Assembly: GCA_019633425.1 (NCBI GenBank) | Contig: WSUB01000018.1 | Coordinates: 129,699 to 193,698 of the forward strand | Origin: Tulasnella sp. 424 | Lineage: Eukaryota; Basidiomycota; Agaricomycetes; Cantharellales; Tulasnellaceae | Direction of reading: 5' to 3' | Length of the DNA: 64,000 nucleotides | Part shown: positions 22,048-34,749 of the stretch, in pieces | How the letters are laid out: every line of letters starts with the position of its first letter | Numbering within the stretch: position 1 is the first letter of the stretch | Program-made: the position numbers and the translations under genes | The notes under the pieces: model-generated | Database searches by the model: none | Seen by the model: the letters and a program-made list of their open reading frames with translations, nothing else | What the model was told of the DNA's origin: nothing

Positions 22048-23866
22048 CTAACCCCAGCTGTTCGACACTCGATCTCCTAGAATTCCCTCCTCTGTCACGA
22101 TCCTTCCATACCATATCAGCTCACCCTCTGGCCCTAAGAGTCTCCGAACTTCGTCCAATCGGTTGGGCCAATAGGTTGATTCGAAGTCGAGGATCACCGA
22201 ATCATAAGCCGCACTGGGCCAATCGGACCCAAACCGCATTTTGCGAAGTGGCTTTGGGTATTGAGCGTTATCCTGGATCTCCGACACTCCATGTCGTCTA
22301 CGTATCATGAGCAAAAGTCTTTCCCAATCGTCATCGATGATATAGCTGTCGATCGACATCTCTACCAGTCCGGGAAACGGCCACCGGGTACTGTCTTGCA
22401 CCAAACTACAACTTGCAAGCAGTGTGAGCGTATCCGAAACCGGAGCTCCACGTTCAAACCCGACTCGATATAAAGATTCCATGTCAGCTACGACTGGAAG
22501 AATGTCGGCCGGTGACAAGTCTGTCTCATCGATAGTCATTCGGAGGGGAGGGATCGGAGAAGGTCCGGACAACCAGAGTAGTGCATCTTTGGCAAAGTTT
22601 ATGTTGTCCAGGGTAATTCCGATGAACCACGGTCCCATCCGATCTATCCTGGAATAATCGGTGGCGCAAGTGATCGAGCACGAGCCGGGATTTGAACGGA
22701 AGTGATCGACGAAATGACCGATATCCGAGGTGAAGAGCGTCTCCAGGGGATCACCCCTAACGTCGCAGTTCAATTCACCAGATATGCAGTTTGGTGCACG
22801 AACTGAAGCGAGGAGTCCGTTTGTGCTCCTGGTCGTGAGTGTATGTAACTTCAGCGTCTCCAGAGCTGGCATATGGACGGGATTTGAAGATGGAGTACTA
22901 TCGTCACCCGAAATGGAGATATCTTCGATAAATAGGGACTCTAGACCTGGGCATGCGGAAAGGACCGCCAAGAGCTGGTCCAGCGACGGGCCTAGGGATC
23001 GGATCCGTGATATGCTGAGTACTTTAAGATGGCAGAGGGCGGTCGGACTCCACAGAACAGGGATCCCTCCAAGAACGAGCCTTCGGAGCCTTGGAGGTGG
23101 TCGACCTCCGAAGAGGTCCAGCGGCTGTTGCCTAGCCCATCCGGGGTTATCAACGGACCATCTGTCGCGGTATCCATCAACGGAGATGACAAGATATTCC
23201 AGGAGTGGCATGGATAAGGTAGGGATAGCCTCCAGCTCTTCAACAGCCTCATCGAGCCTAATGGTCACTGCTTTCCAACGGTGGGCGTGTGGAATGATTG
23301 CTTTCATGAATACATTCAGCTCTGCTTTACCGGCTCTAGAAGTGAAGCATGTGATCTCTAGAGGAGCATTTTGAGACTTTTCCAACGCGCGGATGACTTG
23401 GTTATCGGCTTCCGGTCTTCTCTTTGGATCTTTGCCCAAAGGGATGGTGTGGTGTCGATGAGGTGGTTCCAATAGTGGCAGACAAGCGCGAGGGTCCCAT
23501 GGTTGGAGCAGCTTTTACCCCATTCAGCTTTCATGGATATAGCGAAGATGTCGACCAGCAGCTCAGGCGGTAAGGAGTTGATGGAGGTGAAGGTGTTGCG
23601 TCTCCGACCGACTAGGGCAATGCGTTGTTCCAATTTCTTTGAAACCGATCGCAGCGTTCCAAGTTCTTCGTCACATTGAAGCGAAGTTTTGTCACCTAGC
23701 TCTGCATCGTCTGGGCGTCTTATTGAAAAAGTGCATTGATCAGTTTTCATCCGTCGGAAGGGGTCAAACAGGCGAGACTGAAGTACAGTACTGACTCTGA
23801 TATTAGGGCCGTAAAACTCTGGAGGAGATGGAGAAATGTGTCATTCGCGTCCTGCAGTGTTTGCAT
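22048..23866 (-). pseudogene. F-box gene unit F1, inactivated by frameshift and probable splice-donor loss
   Basis: The sequence aligns from end to end with the intact neighbours F2 and F6. An initial frame from the F-box region (23718 down to ~23400) encodes 'INSLPPELLVDIFAIS' and 'HGTLALVCHYWNHLIDTTPS'. It then loses frame at about 23396-23402, where F2 has ACTCTGG and F1 has ACTTGG, a one-base loss. The rest of the protein continues in another frame to the stop at 22048 with the conserved C-terminal block ('LLGPEGELIWYGRIVTEEGI'). In addition, the putative first exon (23866-23802) is followed by AT where the other units have the GT donor. Two independent defects make a pseudogene more likely than a sequencing error, although the first alone could be one. 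Confidence 0.75.
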
Positions 23867-24124
23867 AGCAAAATATAGATTGGGGCGTAGTGATCGAGCT
23901 ATTGGCAACAGTGATGGTAGTGCTGAAGTGGTGCGGTTGAAACAGGTCACCGTTTGGTCACATTCACAGGGCTTTGAACTCCGCAACGCCCGCGAGTCCA
24001 AGAGAGGTTATGTGACAAGGTGGGTATACATGTACCGCCATATCAAGAATAAATCAAGGCCATGCATAAGATCTTATGGAAATACAAGCGAGAAGCATGC
24101 AAAATGAGAGGTGTGTGTGCCAGC

Positions 24125-25959
24125 CTAATTCCAGTCCCCCGACACAAGTCCAACCCGATCTTCTAAGACTCCTTCCTTTGTCACGATTCTCCCGTACCAC
24201 CACAACACCCCCTCTGACCCTAAGAGTCTCCAAACTTCATCCAGACGGTTGGGCCAAAAGGTTGAACTGAAGTTGACGATCACCAGATTATCAGCTCCAG
24301 CAGACCAATTCGACCCGAACTCCAATATGCGAAGTGCCTTTGGGTGTTGTGCGTTATCCTGGATCTCCGACGCTCCCTGTCGTCTACGTAACATGAGCAA
24401 CAGTCCTTCCCACTCGTCATTGCCGATTCCGCTTTCGATCGACATCTCCACCAGTGCGGGAAACGGCCACCGGGTACTGCCTTGCTCAGAACTACAACTT
24501 GCAAGCTGTGTGAGCACATCCGAAACCGGAACTTCATATCCAAGCACGATTCGATATAAAGATTCCATGTCAGCTACGACTGAAAGAATGTCAGCCGGTG
24601 ACAAGTCTATCTCATTGATAGTCATTCGAAGGGGAGGGATCGGAGAAGGCCCGGACAACCAGAGTAGTGCATCTTTGGCAAAACTGATGTTATCCAAGAC
24701 AAGTTCGATGATCCACGGTCCCGTCCAATTTATCTTGAACTGATTGGCGTCGCAAATGATCGAGCTTGTGCCGGTATTTGAACGGAAGTGATCGAGGAAA
24801 TGACCGATATCCGAGGTGAAGAGCGTCTCCAGGGGATCACCCCAGACGTCGCAGGTCAATGTACCAGATATGCAGTTCGGTGCGTGAACTGAAGCGAGGA
24901 GTCGGTTTGTGCTCGCAGACGTGAGTGTACGTAACTCCAGCGTCTGCAGAGCTAGCATATGGACGGGATCGGAAGATGGAGTACTAGCGTCATCCAAAAA
25001 GGATACATCTATGATTGATAGGGATTCCAGACTTGGGCATGCGGAAAGGACCGCCAAGACCTGATCCAGCGACGGGCCGAGGTATCGGATCCGTGATATG
25101 CTGAGGACTGTGAGGTGGCAGAGGATGGTCGGACTCCACAGAACAGAGAACCCTCCCAGAAATAGCCTTCGGAGCCTTGGAGGTGGTAGACCTCCGAAGA
25201 GGTCCAGCGGCTGCTGTCTAGCCCATCCGGGGTCAACAACGGACCATCCGTGGTGGTATTCATCAACGGAGACGTCAAGATATTCCAGGAGTGGCATGGA
25301 TAAGGTAGTAACAGCCTCCAGTTCTCCGACAGCTTCTCCAAGCCAAAGGGTCACTTCTTTCCAACGGTGGGCGTGTGGAATGATTGCATTCATGAATGCA
25401 TTCAGCTTCGCTTGACCGGCTCCCCAAGACCTGCATGAGATCTCCAGAGGAGCATTTTGAGACTTTTCCAACGCGCGGATGACTCTGGTTATTGATGTCC
25501 GGTGTTCTCTCTGGATCTTTGTCCAAAGGGATGGTGTGGTGTCGACGAGGTGGTTCCAATAGTGACAGACAAGCGCGAGAGTCCCATGGTCAGAGCGGCT
25601 TGTAACCCGTTCAGCTTTAGTATTGATGGAGATAGCGAAGATGTCGACCAGGAGCTCAGGCGGTAAGGAGTTGATGGAGGTGAAGGTGTTGCGCCTCCGG
25701 CAGACTAGGGCAATGCGTTGTTCCAATTTCTTTGAAACCGATCGCAGCGTCCCAAGTTCTTCGTCACATTGGAGCGCAGTTTTATCATCTAATTCTGCGT
25801 TGTTTGAACGTCTTATTGAAAAAGTACATTGATCAGTTTTCATCCGTTGGAAGTGGTCACACAGGAGGGACTGAAGTAAAGTACTGACTCTGACATTAGG
25901 GCCGTAAAACTCTGGAGGAGATGGAGAAATGTAACATTCGCGTCCTGCAGTGTTTGCAT
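24125..25959 (-). CDS. F-box protein, unit F2
   Basis: Preferred model: exon 1 25959-25895 and exon 2 25811-24125, 583 residues. The domain order is a short N-terminal segment, a helix 'DEELGTLRSVSKKLEQRIAL' likely to form a coiled coil, the F-box ('INSLPPELLVDIFAISI', then 'LALVCHYWNHLVDTTPSLW'), and ~430 residues of leucine-rich strand-helix sequence resembling degenerate LRRs with fixed landmarks such as 'GLPPPRLRRLFLGG'. F-box proteins usually link Skp1-cullin ubiquitin ligases to substrates through such a C-terminal domain; the target is unknown. In this copy the spacer frame is open further upstream, to 26098, and an ATG also exists at 25843, so translation could start there without splicing. 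It belongs to subtype A with F1 and F6. Confidence 0.8.
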
Positions 25960-26210
25960 AGTAGCATATATATAGGACCAGCGATCGAGCTACTGGCAAC
26001 AGTGATGGTAGTGCTGAAGTGGTGTGGTTGAAACAAGTCACCGTTTGGTCACGTTCACAGGACTTTGAACTCCGGGTCCATGAGAGGTTGTGTGACAAGG
26101 TGAGTACACATGTACCACCATATCAAGAATAAACCAAGACCATGCATAGGATCTTATGGAAATACAAGCGAGAAGCACACAGAGTGAGATGTGTGTGTAC
26201 TAGCTTAACT

Positions 26211-28008
26211 CTAGTCCCTCGACACAACATCAACCCGATCTTCTAGAACTCCTTCCTCTGTCACAATCCTCCCATACCATATCAACTCCCCCTCAGGCCC
26301 TAAGATTCTCCTGACTTCATCCAGACAGTTAGGCCAATAGGTTGAACTGAAGTTGACAATCGCTGGGTCATCAGCTCCAGTGTACCAATCCGACCCGAGC
26401 GCTAACTTGCGAAGTGGCTTTGGGTGTTGAGTGTTGTCATGGGTCTCTTGGGCTTCCTTTCGCCTCCGCAGCATGAGCAACAGCTTTTCCAACTCGTCTC
26501 CATCGCCGACGATATCGCTTCCGATTGACATCTCCTCCAGTGCAGGGAACAGCCACCGAGTCCTGCCTTGCACCAAGCTGCAAGTTGCAAGAAGACTGAG
26601 CGCACCTGAGACTGGAGCCCCATATCCAAAGGTGATTCGATATACTGTTTCCATGTCAGCTGCAACTGCCACAAGTTCATCTAACGGTGGGTTCAGGCCA
26701 GATATAATTAGTTGGATCCGGGACTGCGGAGATAGCCAGATTAGGGTGTCTTTGACAAATGTTATGTTCTCCACGTTAATTGTGATAATCCACAGTCCAA
26801 TCAGATTCATGGTGAATCGACCGGGGTCGCAAGTGATTGAGCCAACGCTGCGATTTGAACGCATGTGATCGAAGAAACGGGAGACATCGGAAGTGAAGAG
26901 TGCCTGAAGTGGATTGCCCCGGACGTCGCAGTGCAAATCACCAGATATGCATTTTCGAGCGTAAATGTAAGTGAGGAGTCGGTTGGTGATCTCTGTCGTG
27001 AGCCTGCGCAACTCCAACGTCGCGAGAGCTGGCATATGAATCGGGTTTGGAGACGACGCGCCGGCACCGCCCGAAAAGGAGACGTCAGAGATAGATAAGG
27101 ACTCCAAATCTGGACATGCGGTAAGAACTGCCATGAGCTGGTCGAGTGATGGGCCCAAGTGTCCGATCTGTGATATGCTGAGCATAGTGAGGTGGCAGAG
27201 AATGGTCGGACTCCATGGGACAGGAATTCCTCCTAGAGATAGCTTTCGGAGCCTCGGAGGTGGCCGACCTGCAAAAAGGTCCAGCGGCTTTTCGCCGACC
27301 CATCCAAAGTATGTGTCGACGAAGAGAGCGAGGTATTCCAAGAGTGGCGTTGATAAGGCAGCGATGGCCTCCAGCCCTTGATCGACATTCCCGAGCGCGA
27401 GGCTCACTTCTCTCCAACGGTGGGCGTGCCGAAAGATGGCGTTCAAGGATTCATCCCGCTTCGCTTGCTCAAATAACCCAGAGGTGCATATGATATCCAG
27501 GGGGGTATTCTGAGACTTTTCTAGTGCCCGAATGATCTTTGCCGCCGACATCGTCCCTGCGTGGATCTTTGTCCAAAGGGATGGTATGGTGTCGACAAGG
27601 TGGTCCCAATATTGGCAGACGAGCGAGAGGGTAGCGTGGTCTGAGCGGATTGGACCTGGCCCGGTATCATCGATGGCAATAGTGAAGATATCGACCAGAA
27701 GCTCGGGTGGTAAGGTGTTTATCCGGGGGAACGTGTTGCGCCTCTGGGAGACGAGTGAAATACGTCGTTCCAGGGCCTTTTGAACTGATTGCAGGGTGCG
27801 AAGTTCTTCATCGCATTGGCATGCAAGTTTGCCATCCAATTCTGCATCGTCCGGACGTCTTAGTTGACAAAGTACACTAATCAGTTTTCATCCATCGGAA
27901 GGGGGCAGGTAAAGTATGGGTGAAGCAAACTACTGACTCTGACATGAGAACCGCAAATCTTTGGAGAAGATGGACAAATGTATCATTTGCATCCTGAAGC
28001 GTCTGCAT
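26211..28008 (-). CDS. F-box protein, unit F3
   Basis: Preferred model: exon 1 28008-27944, an 85-nt intron, exon 2 27858-26211, 570 residues. The large frame alone has no ATG before the F-box: the codon at 27839 is TTG, and a stop lies upstream near 27890. The short upstream frame is therefore needed for a start codon. Subtype B features are the helix 'VQKALERRISLVSQRRNTFP' and the F-box 'INTLPPELLVDIFTIAIDD' with 'LSLVCQYWDHLVDTIPSLW', at about residues 67-120 of the spliced protein. The C-terminal repeat domain ends in 'RRILGPEGELIWYGRIVTEE'. Nothing in the frame is broken. Confidence 0.78.
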
Positions 28009-28277
28009 AGTAGCTTATAGATAGGAGTGTATTGAACCAGCTACTGGTAGCCACGATGGTAGTGCCGAAGTGGTGCGGTTGCCACTAGTCACCGCGCCGT
28101 CACATTCACAGAAGTTTTAACCCCGCGCTGCCTGCTATTCCATCGCCAACACTGAGCGGTGCCGTCTTAGGCGAGTACGCATGTACCACCAGATCCAGAG
28201 GAAGCTGAAGCCGTTCATATCACCGTATTAACAAACGAGAAGTATGTAAAGGGAGAAAGGAGTGTAGCAGCCTAACT

Positions 28278-30062
28278 TCAGTCCTGAAACCCAACCCTAT
28301 CTTCTAAGACTCCCTCCTCTGTCACGATCCTCCCGTACCATATCAACTCCCCCTCAGGTCCTAAGACTCTCCTAACTTCATCTAGGTGGTTGGGCCAATA
28401 GGTTGAACTGAAGTTGACAATCGCTGGGTCATCAGCTCCAGTATACCAATCCGATCCGAGCCTCAACCTGCGAAGTGGCTTTGGGTGTCGGGTGTTATCA
28501 TGGGTTTCTTGAGCTTCCTTTCGCCTCCGCAGCATGAGCAATAGCTCTTCCAATCCGTCCCCGCCACCGACGATATCAATTCCGGATCCAATTGACATCT
28601 CCTCCAGTGCGGGGAACAGCCACCGGGTCCTGCCTTGCACCAAACTGCCAGTTGCAAGCAGAGTGAGCGCCCTGGAGACTGGAGTCCCCTCCGCAAGGGC
28701 AATTTGATACGCTGCTTCCATGTCAGCTGCAACTGCCACAAGTTCATCCAGCGGTGGGTTCAGGCCAGATATAATTAGTTGGATCCGGGACTGCGGAGAC
28801 AACCACATTCGGGTGTCCTTGGCAAATGTTATGCTCTCCACGTTGATTGTGATGTACCACGGTCCCATCAAACTTATGGTGGATCGACTGGGGTCGCAAG
28901 TAATTGCGCAAACGCTGCGATTCGAACGCGTGTGATCGAAAAAATGAGAAACATCCGAGGTGAAGAGCGTCTGAAGTGGATCGCCCAAGACGTCGCAGTA
29001 CAACTCTCCGGATGTGTGGTTTGGCGCGTGAATGGAGGCGAGGAGTCGATTTGTGATCTCTGTTGTGAGCAGGATCAACTCCAACGTCGCGAGAGCTGGC
29101 ATATGAATCGGGTTTGGAGACGACGTGCTGGCACCGCCCGAAAAGGAGACCTCGGAGATAGATAACGACTCCAACTCTGGACATGCGGAAAGGACTGCCA
29201 GGAGCTGTTCGAGCGATGGGCCTAGGTATCTGATCTGTGATATGCTAAGCATAGTGAGGTGGCAGAGAATGGTTGGACTCCATGGGACGGGAATTCCTCC
29301 CAGATATAGCTTTCGGAGCCTCGGAGGTGGCCGACCGGCAAATAGGTCCAGCGGCTTTTCGCCAACCGATCCAGAGTATCTGTCGACGAAGAGGAAGAGG
29401 TATTCCAGGAGTGGCGTTGATAGGGTAGCGATAGCATCCAGTCTTCGATCGGTATCCTTGAGCGTGAGGCTCGCTTCTCTCCAACGGTGGGCGTGCCGAA
29501 AGATGGCATCCAGGGATTCATCCCGCTTCGCTTGCTCAAATACCCAAGAGGTGCATATGATATCCAGGGGGGCGTTTTGAGACTTTTCTAGCGCCCGGAT
29601 GATCTTTGCCGCGGGCATCGTTCCTGCGTCGATTTTTGACCAAAGGGATGGTGTGGTGTTGACGAGGTGGCTCCAATAGTGGCACACGAGCGAGAGGGTA
29701 GCGTGGTCGGAGCGGATTGAACCTGGCCCGTAATCATTGATGGCAATAGCGAGGATATTGACCAAAAGCTCGGGTGGTAAGGTGTTAATCCGGGGGAACG
29801 TGTTGCGCCTCTGGGAGACGAGTGAAATGCGTCGTTCCAGCGCCTTTTGAACCGATCGCAGGGTGCAAAGTTCTTCATCGCACTGGGATGCAACTTTATC
29901 ATCCAATTCGGCATCTTCCGGACGTCTTGTTAACAAAGTACGCTAATCAGTTTTCATCCGTTGGAAGGGATGAGTGAAGTAAACTACTGACTCTGACATC
30001 AGAAACGCGAACCTCTGGAGAAGATGGACAAATGTATCATCTGCATCGTGAAGTGTCTGCAT
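28278..30062 (-). CDS. F-box protein, unit F4
   Basis: Preferred model: exon 1 30062-29998, a 72-nt intron (the shortest in the family), exon 2 29925-28278, 570 residues. The intron differs from that of F3 by several small deletions, yet the frame across the junction is kept, which favours splicing. The large frame alone begins with TTG. It is a subtype B member, close to F3 along its length ('RINTLPPELLVNILAIAIND'), with a few extra residues in 'SIGSGIDIVGGGDGLEELLL' near the C-terminus. The Asn in 'LLVN' replaces an Asp found in the other copies. Role as for the other units: a probable ubiquitin-ligase adaptor with an unknown target. Confidence 0.78.
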
Positions 30063-30363
30063 AGTAGATTATAGATAGGAGTGCCGTGATCAAGCGATTG
30101 GTGGCAGCGATGGTAGTGCGGTTGAACCTAGTCACCGCTTAGTCACATTCACAGGACTTGGGCGCCGCGCACGCGCTGTCACATTCCCAGTGCTTGAATC
30201 CCGTGCGGCCTACTCTTCCATTCCCAACACCGAGCGGTATCTTAATAAGGCGAGTACACATGTACCACCTCATCCAGAGTAAGCTAAAGGCGTGGATAGC
30301 GCCGTATAGAAATACAAACGGGACTCATGCAAAAAGGGAGGGACGTACTCAGTACTTATTAGC

Positions 30364-32171
30364 CTAACTCTCGCCCCTAGTAGACACAACTCGATCTTCT
30401 AGGACTCCTTCCTCCGTCACGATCCTCCCATACCATATCAACTCCCCCTCAGGCCCTAAGAGCCCCCGAACTTTATCCAGACGATTGGGCCAATAGGTTG
30501 AACTGAAGTTGGCGATCACTGGGTCATCAGCTCCAGCAGCCCAATCCGACTCAAGCTCCAATTTGCGAAGTGACTTTGGGTGTTGAGCGTTGTCCTGGGT
30601 ATCTTGCGCTTCCTTTCGCCTCCGAAGCATGAGTAGCAAATTTTCAAAATCGTCACCGACGATATCGCCTCCGATTGACATCTCCTCCAGCGCGGGGAAC
30701 GACCACCGATTCCTGCCCTGCTCTAAACTACAGTTTGCAAGCAAGTTGAGTGCCTTTGAAGCTGAAGTTCCATACTCAAAGACGATCCGATACACTCCTT
30801 CCATGCCAGCTGCAGCTGTCATAAGGTCTTCCAGCGGCAGCCCTGAGCTTAGGCCAGATGCAACTAATTCCATCCGAGATTGTGGTGATAACGATAACCA
30901 GACGATGATGTCTTTGGCAAATGCTATATTCTCCATGCCAATTCTAATGAGCCACGGTCCCATTAGATTTATGGTTAATCCACTGTGCATACAAATGATT
31001 GAGCCGGCGTTGGGATTTGAACGGATCGGATCGAAGAAATGAGAGACGTCCGAGGTGAAGAGCGTCTGCAGTGGATCGCCCACAACCTCGCAGTCCAAGG
31101 TAACAGTTATGCAGCTTGGCGCGTGAATGGAAGCGAGGAGTCGGTTTGTGATCTCTGCCGCGAGTATGCGTAACTCCAACGTTTCTAGAGCTAGCATATG
31201 AACCGGATTTGGAGACAAAGTGCTAACGCCACCCGAAAAGGAGACGTCAGATATAGAAAGGGACCCCAGATCAGGACATGCGGAAAGGACTGCCATGAAC
31301 TGGTCGAGCGATGGGCCCAGGCGGCCGATCTCTGATATGCTGAGCAATTTGAGGTGGCGAAGGATGGTTGGACTCCACGGGACAGGGATTCCTATCAAAC
31401 ATAGCTTTTGGAGCCTCGGAGGTGGCTGGCCTCCAAATAGGTCCAGCGGGTTTTTGCCAACCCATACAGAGTATCCGTCAATGGAGAGAACAATATCTTC
31501 GAGGAGTGGCGTTGATAAGGTAGCAATGCTCTCCAGTGTTTGATCGGCCTCCCCGAGCGCGAGGCTCACTTCTCTCCAACGGTGGGCGTGCGGAAGGATG
31601 ACATTCAGGAATGCGTCCCGCTTTGCTGGCTCAAATACCCAAGAGGTCCTAATGATATCCAGGGGAGCATTTTGAGATTTTTCTAGCGCCCGAATGATCT
31701 TTGCTGCCGACATCGTCCCCAAGTCGATTTTTGACCAAAGGGATGGTGTGGTGTCGACGAGGTGGTTCCAATGTTGGCACACGAGTGAGAGGGTGGCGTG
31801 GTCGGAGCGGATTGAACCTGACCCGCCATCATCGATGACAATAGTGAAGATATCGACCAGAAGCTCGGGTGGTAAGGTGTTTATCCGGGGGAACGTGTTA
31901 CGCTTCTGGGAGACGAGTGAAATGCGTCGTTCCAGGGCCTTTTGAACTGATCGCAGGATGCGAAGTTCTTCATCGCATTGGGATGTAAGCTTATCATCCA
32001 ATTCTGCATCGTCGGGAAGTCTTAGTCGACAAAGTACCCTAATCAGTTTTCATCCATCGGAAAGGGGGTAGGCAAAGCATGGGTGAAGCAAACTACTGAC
32101 TCTGACATCAGAACCGCAAATGTCTGGAAAAGATGGACAAATGTATCATTTGCATCGTAAAGCGTCTGCAT
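30364..32171 (-). CDS. F-box protein, unit F5 (last of the first block)
   Basis: Preferred model: exon 1 32171-32107, intron 32106-32021, exon 2 32020-30364, 573 residues. The frame at 32001 has only a TTG start. The F-box reads 'INTLPPELLVDIFTIVIDDG' with 'LSLVCQHWNHLVDTTPSLW', so it is subtype B. A small insertion in the last third ('SSGLPLEDLMTAAAGMEGVY') is shared in part with F8, which suggests F5 and F8 are counterparts in the two blocks. The upstream side runs into spacer S1 and not into another F-box unit. Confidence 0.78.
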
Positions 32172-32299
32172 AGTGGATTATAGACAGGAGTGTAGTGATC
32201 AAAATACTGGTGCAGCGATGGTAGTGCTGGAGTGGTGTGGTTGATCCAAGTCACCGCTTGGTCACATTCACAGGACTTTGCCCCGCACACGCGATCGCC

Positions 32300-33120
32300 A
32301 GCGCTGAGTTTACGTCGTCGACTAAAGCAGGTACGCGTGTGTCACATCCATAATGAAACCGAAGCAGTGCATAGGACCATATATGAATATAAATGAGATG
32401 CATACACACAGAGAATGGAGGGCACAAAATACAAAATCACGATCCAGAAGATGAGCGCGTCAACAAAACCTATGTATGCAAATGTGAGAGAGTGCCCTCC
32501 CTCGCGGGTTTAGCACTGGCTCAACAACTTCTGAGCTCGACCGGCATCCCCTTCGGTTATGAGCAAGTTAAGTATATCGTTATCGCACTTTTATATAGGT
32601 GACGAGATGGAGCGGCCTTTTCCGGCGCTAGACTGTAATTATCTTGTTTAGGAAATTTGGCGAGATGATAATGTAAACAGGGGGTGAAAGGCTTCTCTCC
32701 TTCCAACTCTCCCTATGTCTCAGTGTATCATTGCGAAGTCTCGGACGGGTTCAGTAGTGTTTTCGCCACCTCGGCTAATGCCGATTCCGGGAAGGTCGTC
32801 AATCGGCGCTCACCTAACAGGGACCCGGAGTTCAGCCACCGGAGATCCGGTTTGAAGTGTAGTCTGATGGGTGGTCTGTAGTTCTGACAAGAACGAGTGG
32901 CATGCAGACATCCCAAGAAAGTTCGGGCCCGCGGTCTGACAGAAAAGCGGATTACAGCCTCGACTCGATTATCGCAAGGTCGGTAAGGTACACTATACAT
33001 GTTGACGACTAGGTATGGTGACTGACTCGCTTCCGCCCGGCTTGCACACACAGAAAACCGATGGCTTGGGGTCAGTCAAGGGGGCGAAATGTGAGGGGGA
33101 GTTAGAGACTTGGCTATTTT
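32300..33120. repeat. Spacer S1, duplicated as S2 at 43560-44420
   Basis: This ~820-bp stretch, between F5 and the P450-B pseudogene, matches the stretch between F9 and P450-C. A core of 72 bases is identical in both (32502-32573 and 43792-43863), and similarity continues to a block ending 'gttagagacttggct'. Neither copy has an open frame conserved in the other, so it is not protein-coding by this test. The strict conservation of the core could mean a regulatory element, an RNA or simply a recent exchange between copies. Confidence 0.65.
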
Positions 33121-34749
33121 CGATCTCAGCAGCCAGTCGAGATTGAAATAAACTGACCCCAGCCACCGCCATCCGCGTACCACTCCCGTTTCTGCCTGCA
33201 CATACGCGGAGACGAAATTCCCGGGGCGAATAGCATGCAGACATCGTGCGTATGTATATCCTTTCTCAACCTGCCTTTTACGGCACTAACTCTCCTTCCG
33301 ACCATCCCATTGCACGCCTCTCTAGCTCGCAATCACCGACCCACTTGCCATCTCCACGAAACACTCATACGAATACGTCAAATACCAAATCATCCATAAG
33401 CCGAAGGAGAGCAACACAAACATCAGCGTCAGATGCTCGCTCCGGTCGTCACAAATGAGAACGTCAAGCACATGAACCAGGAGACCCCCCAAGCCGCTGA
33501 CAAGCTCCCCGATCTCCTTCGAGAAACACGTCCGCTCTCATCAGCTGGTCGAAAAGGCTGACGGGTGAACATCCTCGACTGGCCTGGCTGGGCCCGTTAA
33601 ACATCATGGGTAACGTTGGATTCGGACACAACTTCTGATGCGGTACGAGCGAGGAAGCTAGGGCTATTCAACGGTCGTGGCGCGAGCGAGTCCTGGATGC
33701 AGTTCTCCGGATTCGTCGCCCCCTTGGTCATCCGCGCTTTCCCATTCATCACCGGCCTGCCTGTCGGGGCTATCCAGGCTCAAGGCGAGACCAAGACTAT
33801 TTTCAAGAGACTCGCGAAGCGGCTCGTCGAACAGTGCAAGAGTATGCAAAGCGAAGAAGTCATGAAGAACGGAAAGGATCTAATGAACGTGTTGTTGAAG
33901 TATGACGAGAAAGCCGAGGCTGAGGATTTGGATCAGCTGTTGGACCATGTGAGCTCCGTTCGCTGTCATCTTCGTATTCAGAAGACGCTGAATGCAAGAG
34001 CACATCACCAGATTTATGCTTTTGTCACGATCGGACACGAAACGACTTCAGACGCACTCAACCTCTCCATTCTCGAGCTCGCTCGTCGCCCTGAAATCCA
34101 AGAGAAGCCTCGCAAATAAATCACGGAATTCGTCGGGTCTGGTCCTGGCGGTGAACCAACGTACGAGGAGTACCAAAGCAAGTTGCCGTACCGACGTCAT
34201 CCCTCTCCGTTTCCCCGTTGCCACCCCATCCGGCGAACAACCATCCGAGTCAAGAGAGGCCAGGTAAGGGCAACTGGACTCGTTGGGCGACAATAGGGTC
34301 CCGAGTGCTCATACTTACACGTTACCCTTGTGGCTAACATTCCAACCATCTCTATCAACCGAAACGCCAGTGGCTGGGGACCTGACGCCTGAGGTCTTCC
34401 ACCCCCGAACGATTGCTCGAAGCTGGATAATTACCCGCTCTAACTTCCCTTACCCAAGGATGGAGCAGTATCTTCTCGTTCATCGAAGGTTCTAGGATAC
34501 GCATTGGCTTCCGTCTGGGTGAGTTTTATGTTTCAAGAAATGCCGGTGAGCGAAGAGGGGTTCTGATATATGTCAATCGACCAGCTGTCTTCGAGTACAA
34601 GGTCATCATGACCACTTGACTCGAGAACTTTGAATTCAAGGATACAGGCGACAAGCTCGAAACTCAAGGCTCGTCCAACTTGCAACCGTACGTTGTGGGC
34701 CGGAAGCGGGAGGCAAATTCCCCTCGTTGTGAAGGATTTGCATCATTAA
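33121..34749 (+). pseudogene. Cytochrome P450 pseudogene, copy B
   Basis: The sequence aligns with P450-A and -C from within their intron 2 to the stop codon. Promoter, exon 1 and exon 2 are missing; spacer S1 is joined directly to intron 2 sequence at about 33117-33130. The 12-nt exon survives ('HADI'). The next exon has lost 9 bases near its start and about 40 bases that encode 'PLIERLLGKS' in copy A. There is a frameshift near 33540, a stop where copy A has Gly ('DFGCG' becomes Asp/Asn-Phe-stop) and a stop after 'RK' near 34117. A deletion near 34190 removes the whole K-helix ExxR segment and the intron next to it. The heme-loop exon remains recognisable. It cannot make a P450. Confidence 0.9.

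Noticed and set aside
25843..26098. Upstream extension of F2 to 657 residues
   Set aside because: The extra residues come from the conserved spacer, which has stops in the same frame in the other copies. It is better explained as promoter plus first exon in another frame.
32728..33051. Small - strand frame in spacer S1 as a gene
   Set aside because: The frame is broken in the matching spacer S2, so coding is not conserved.
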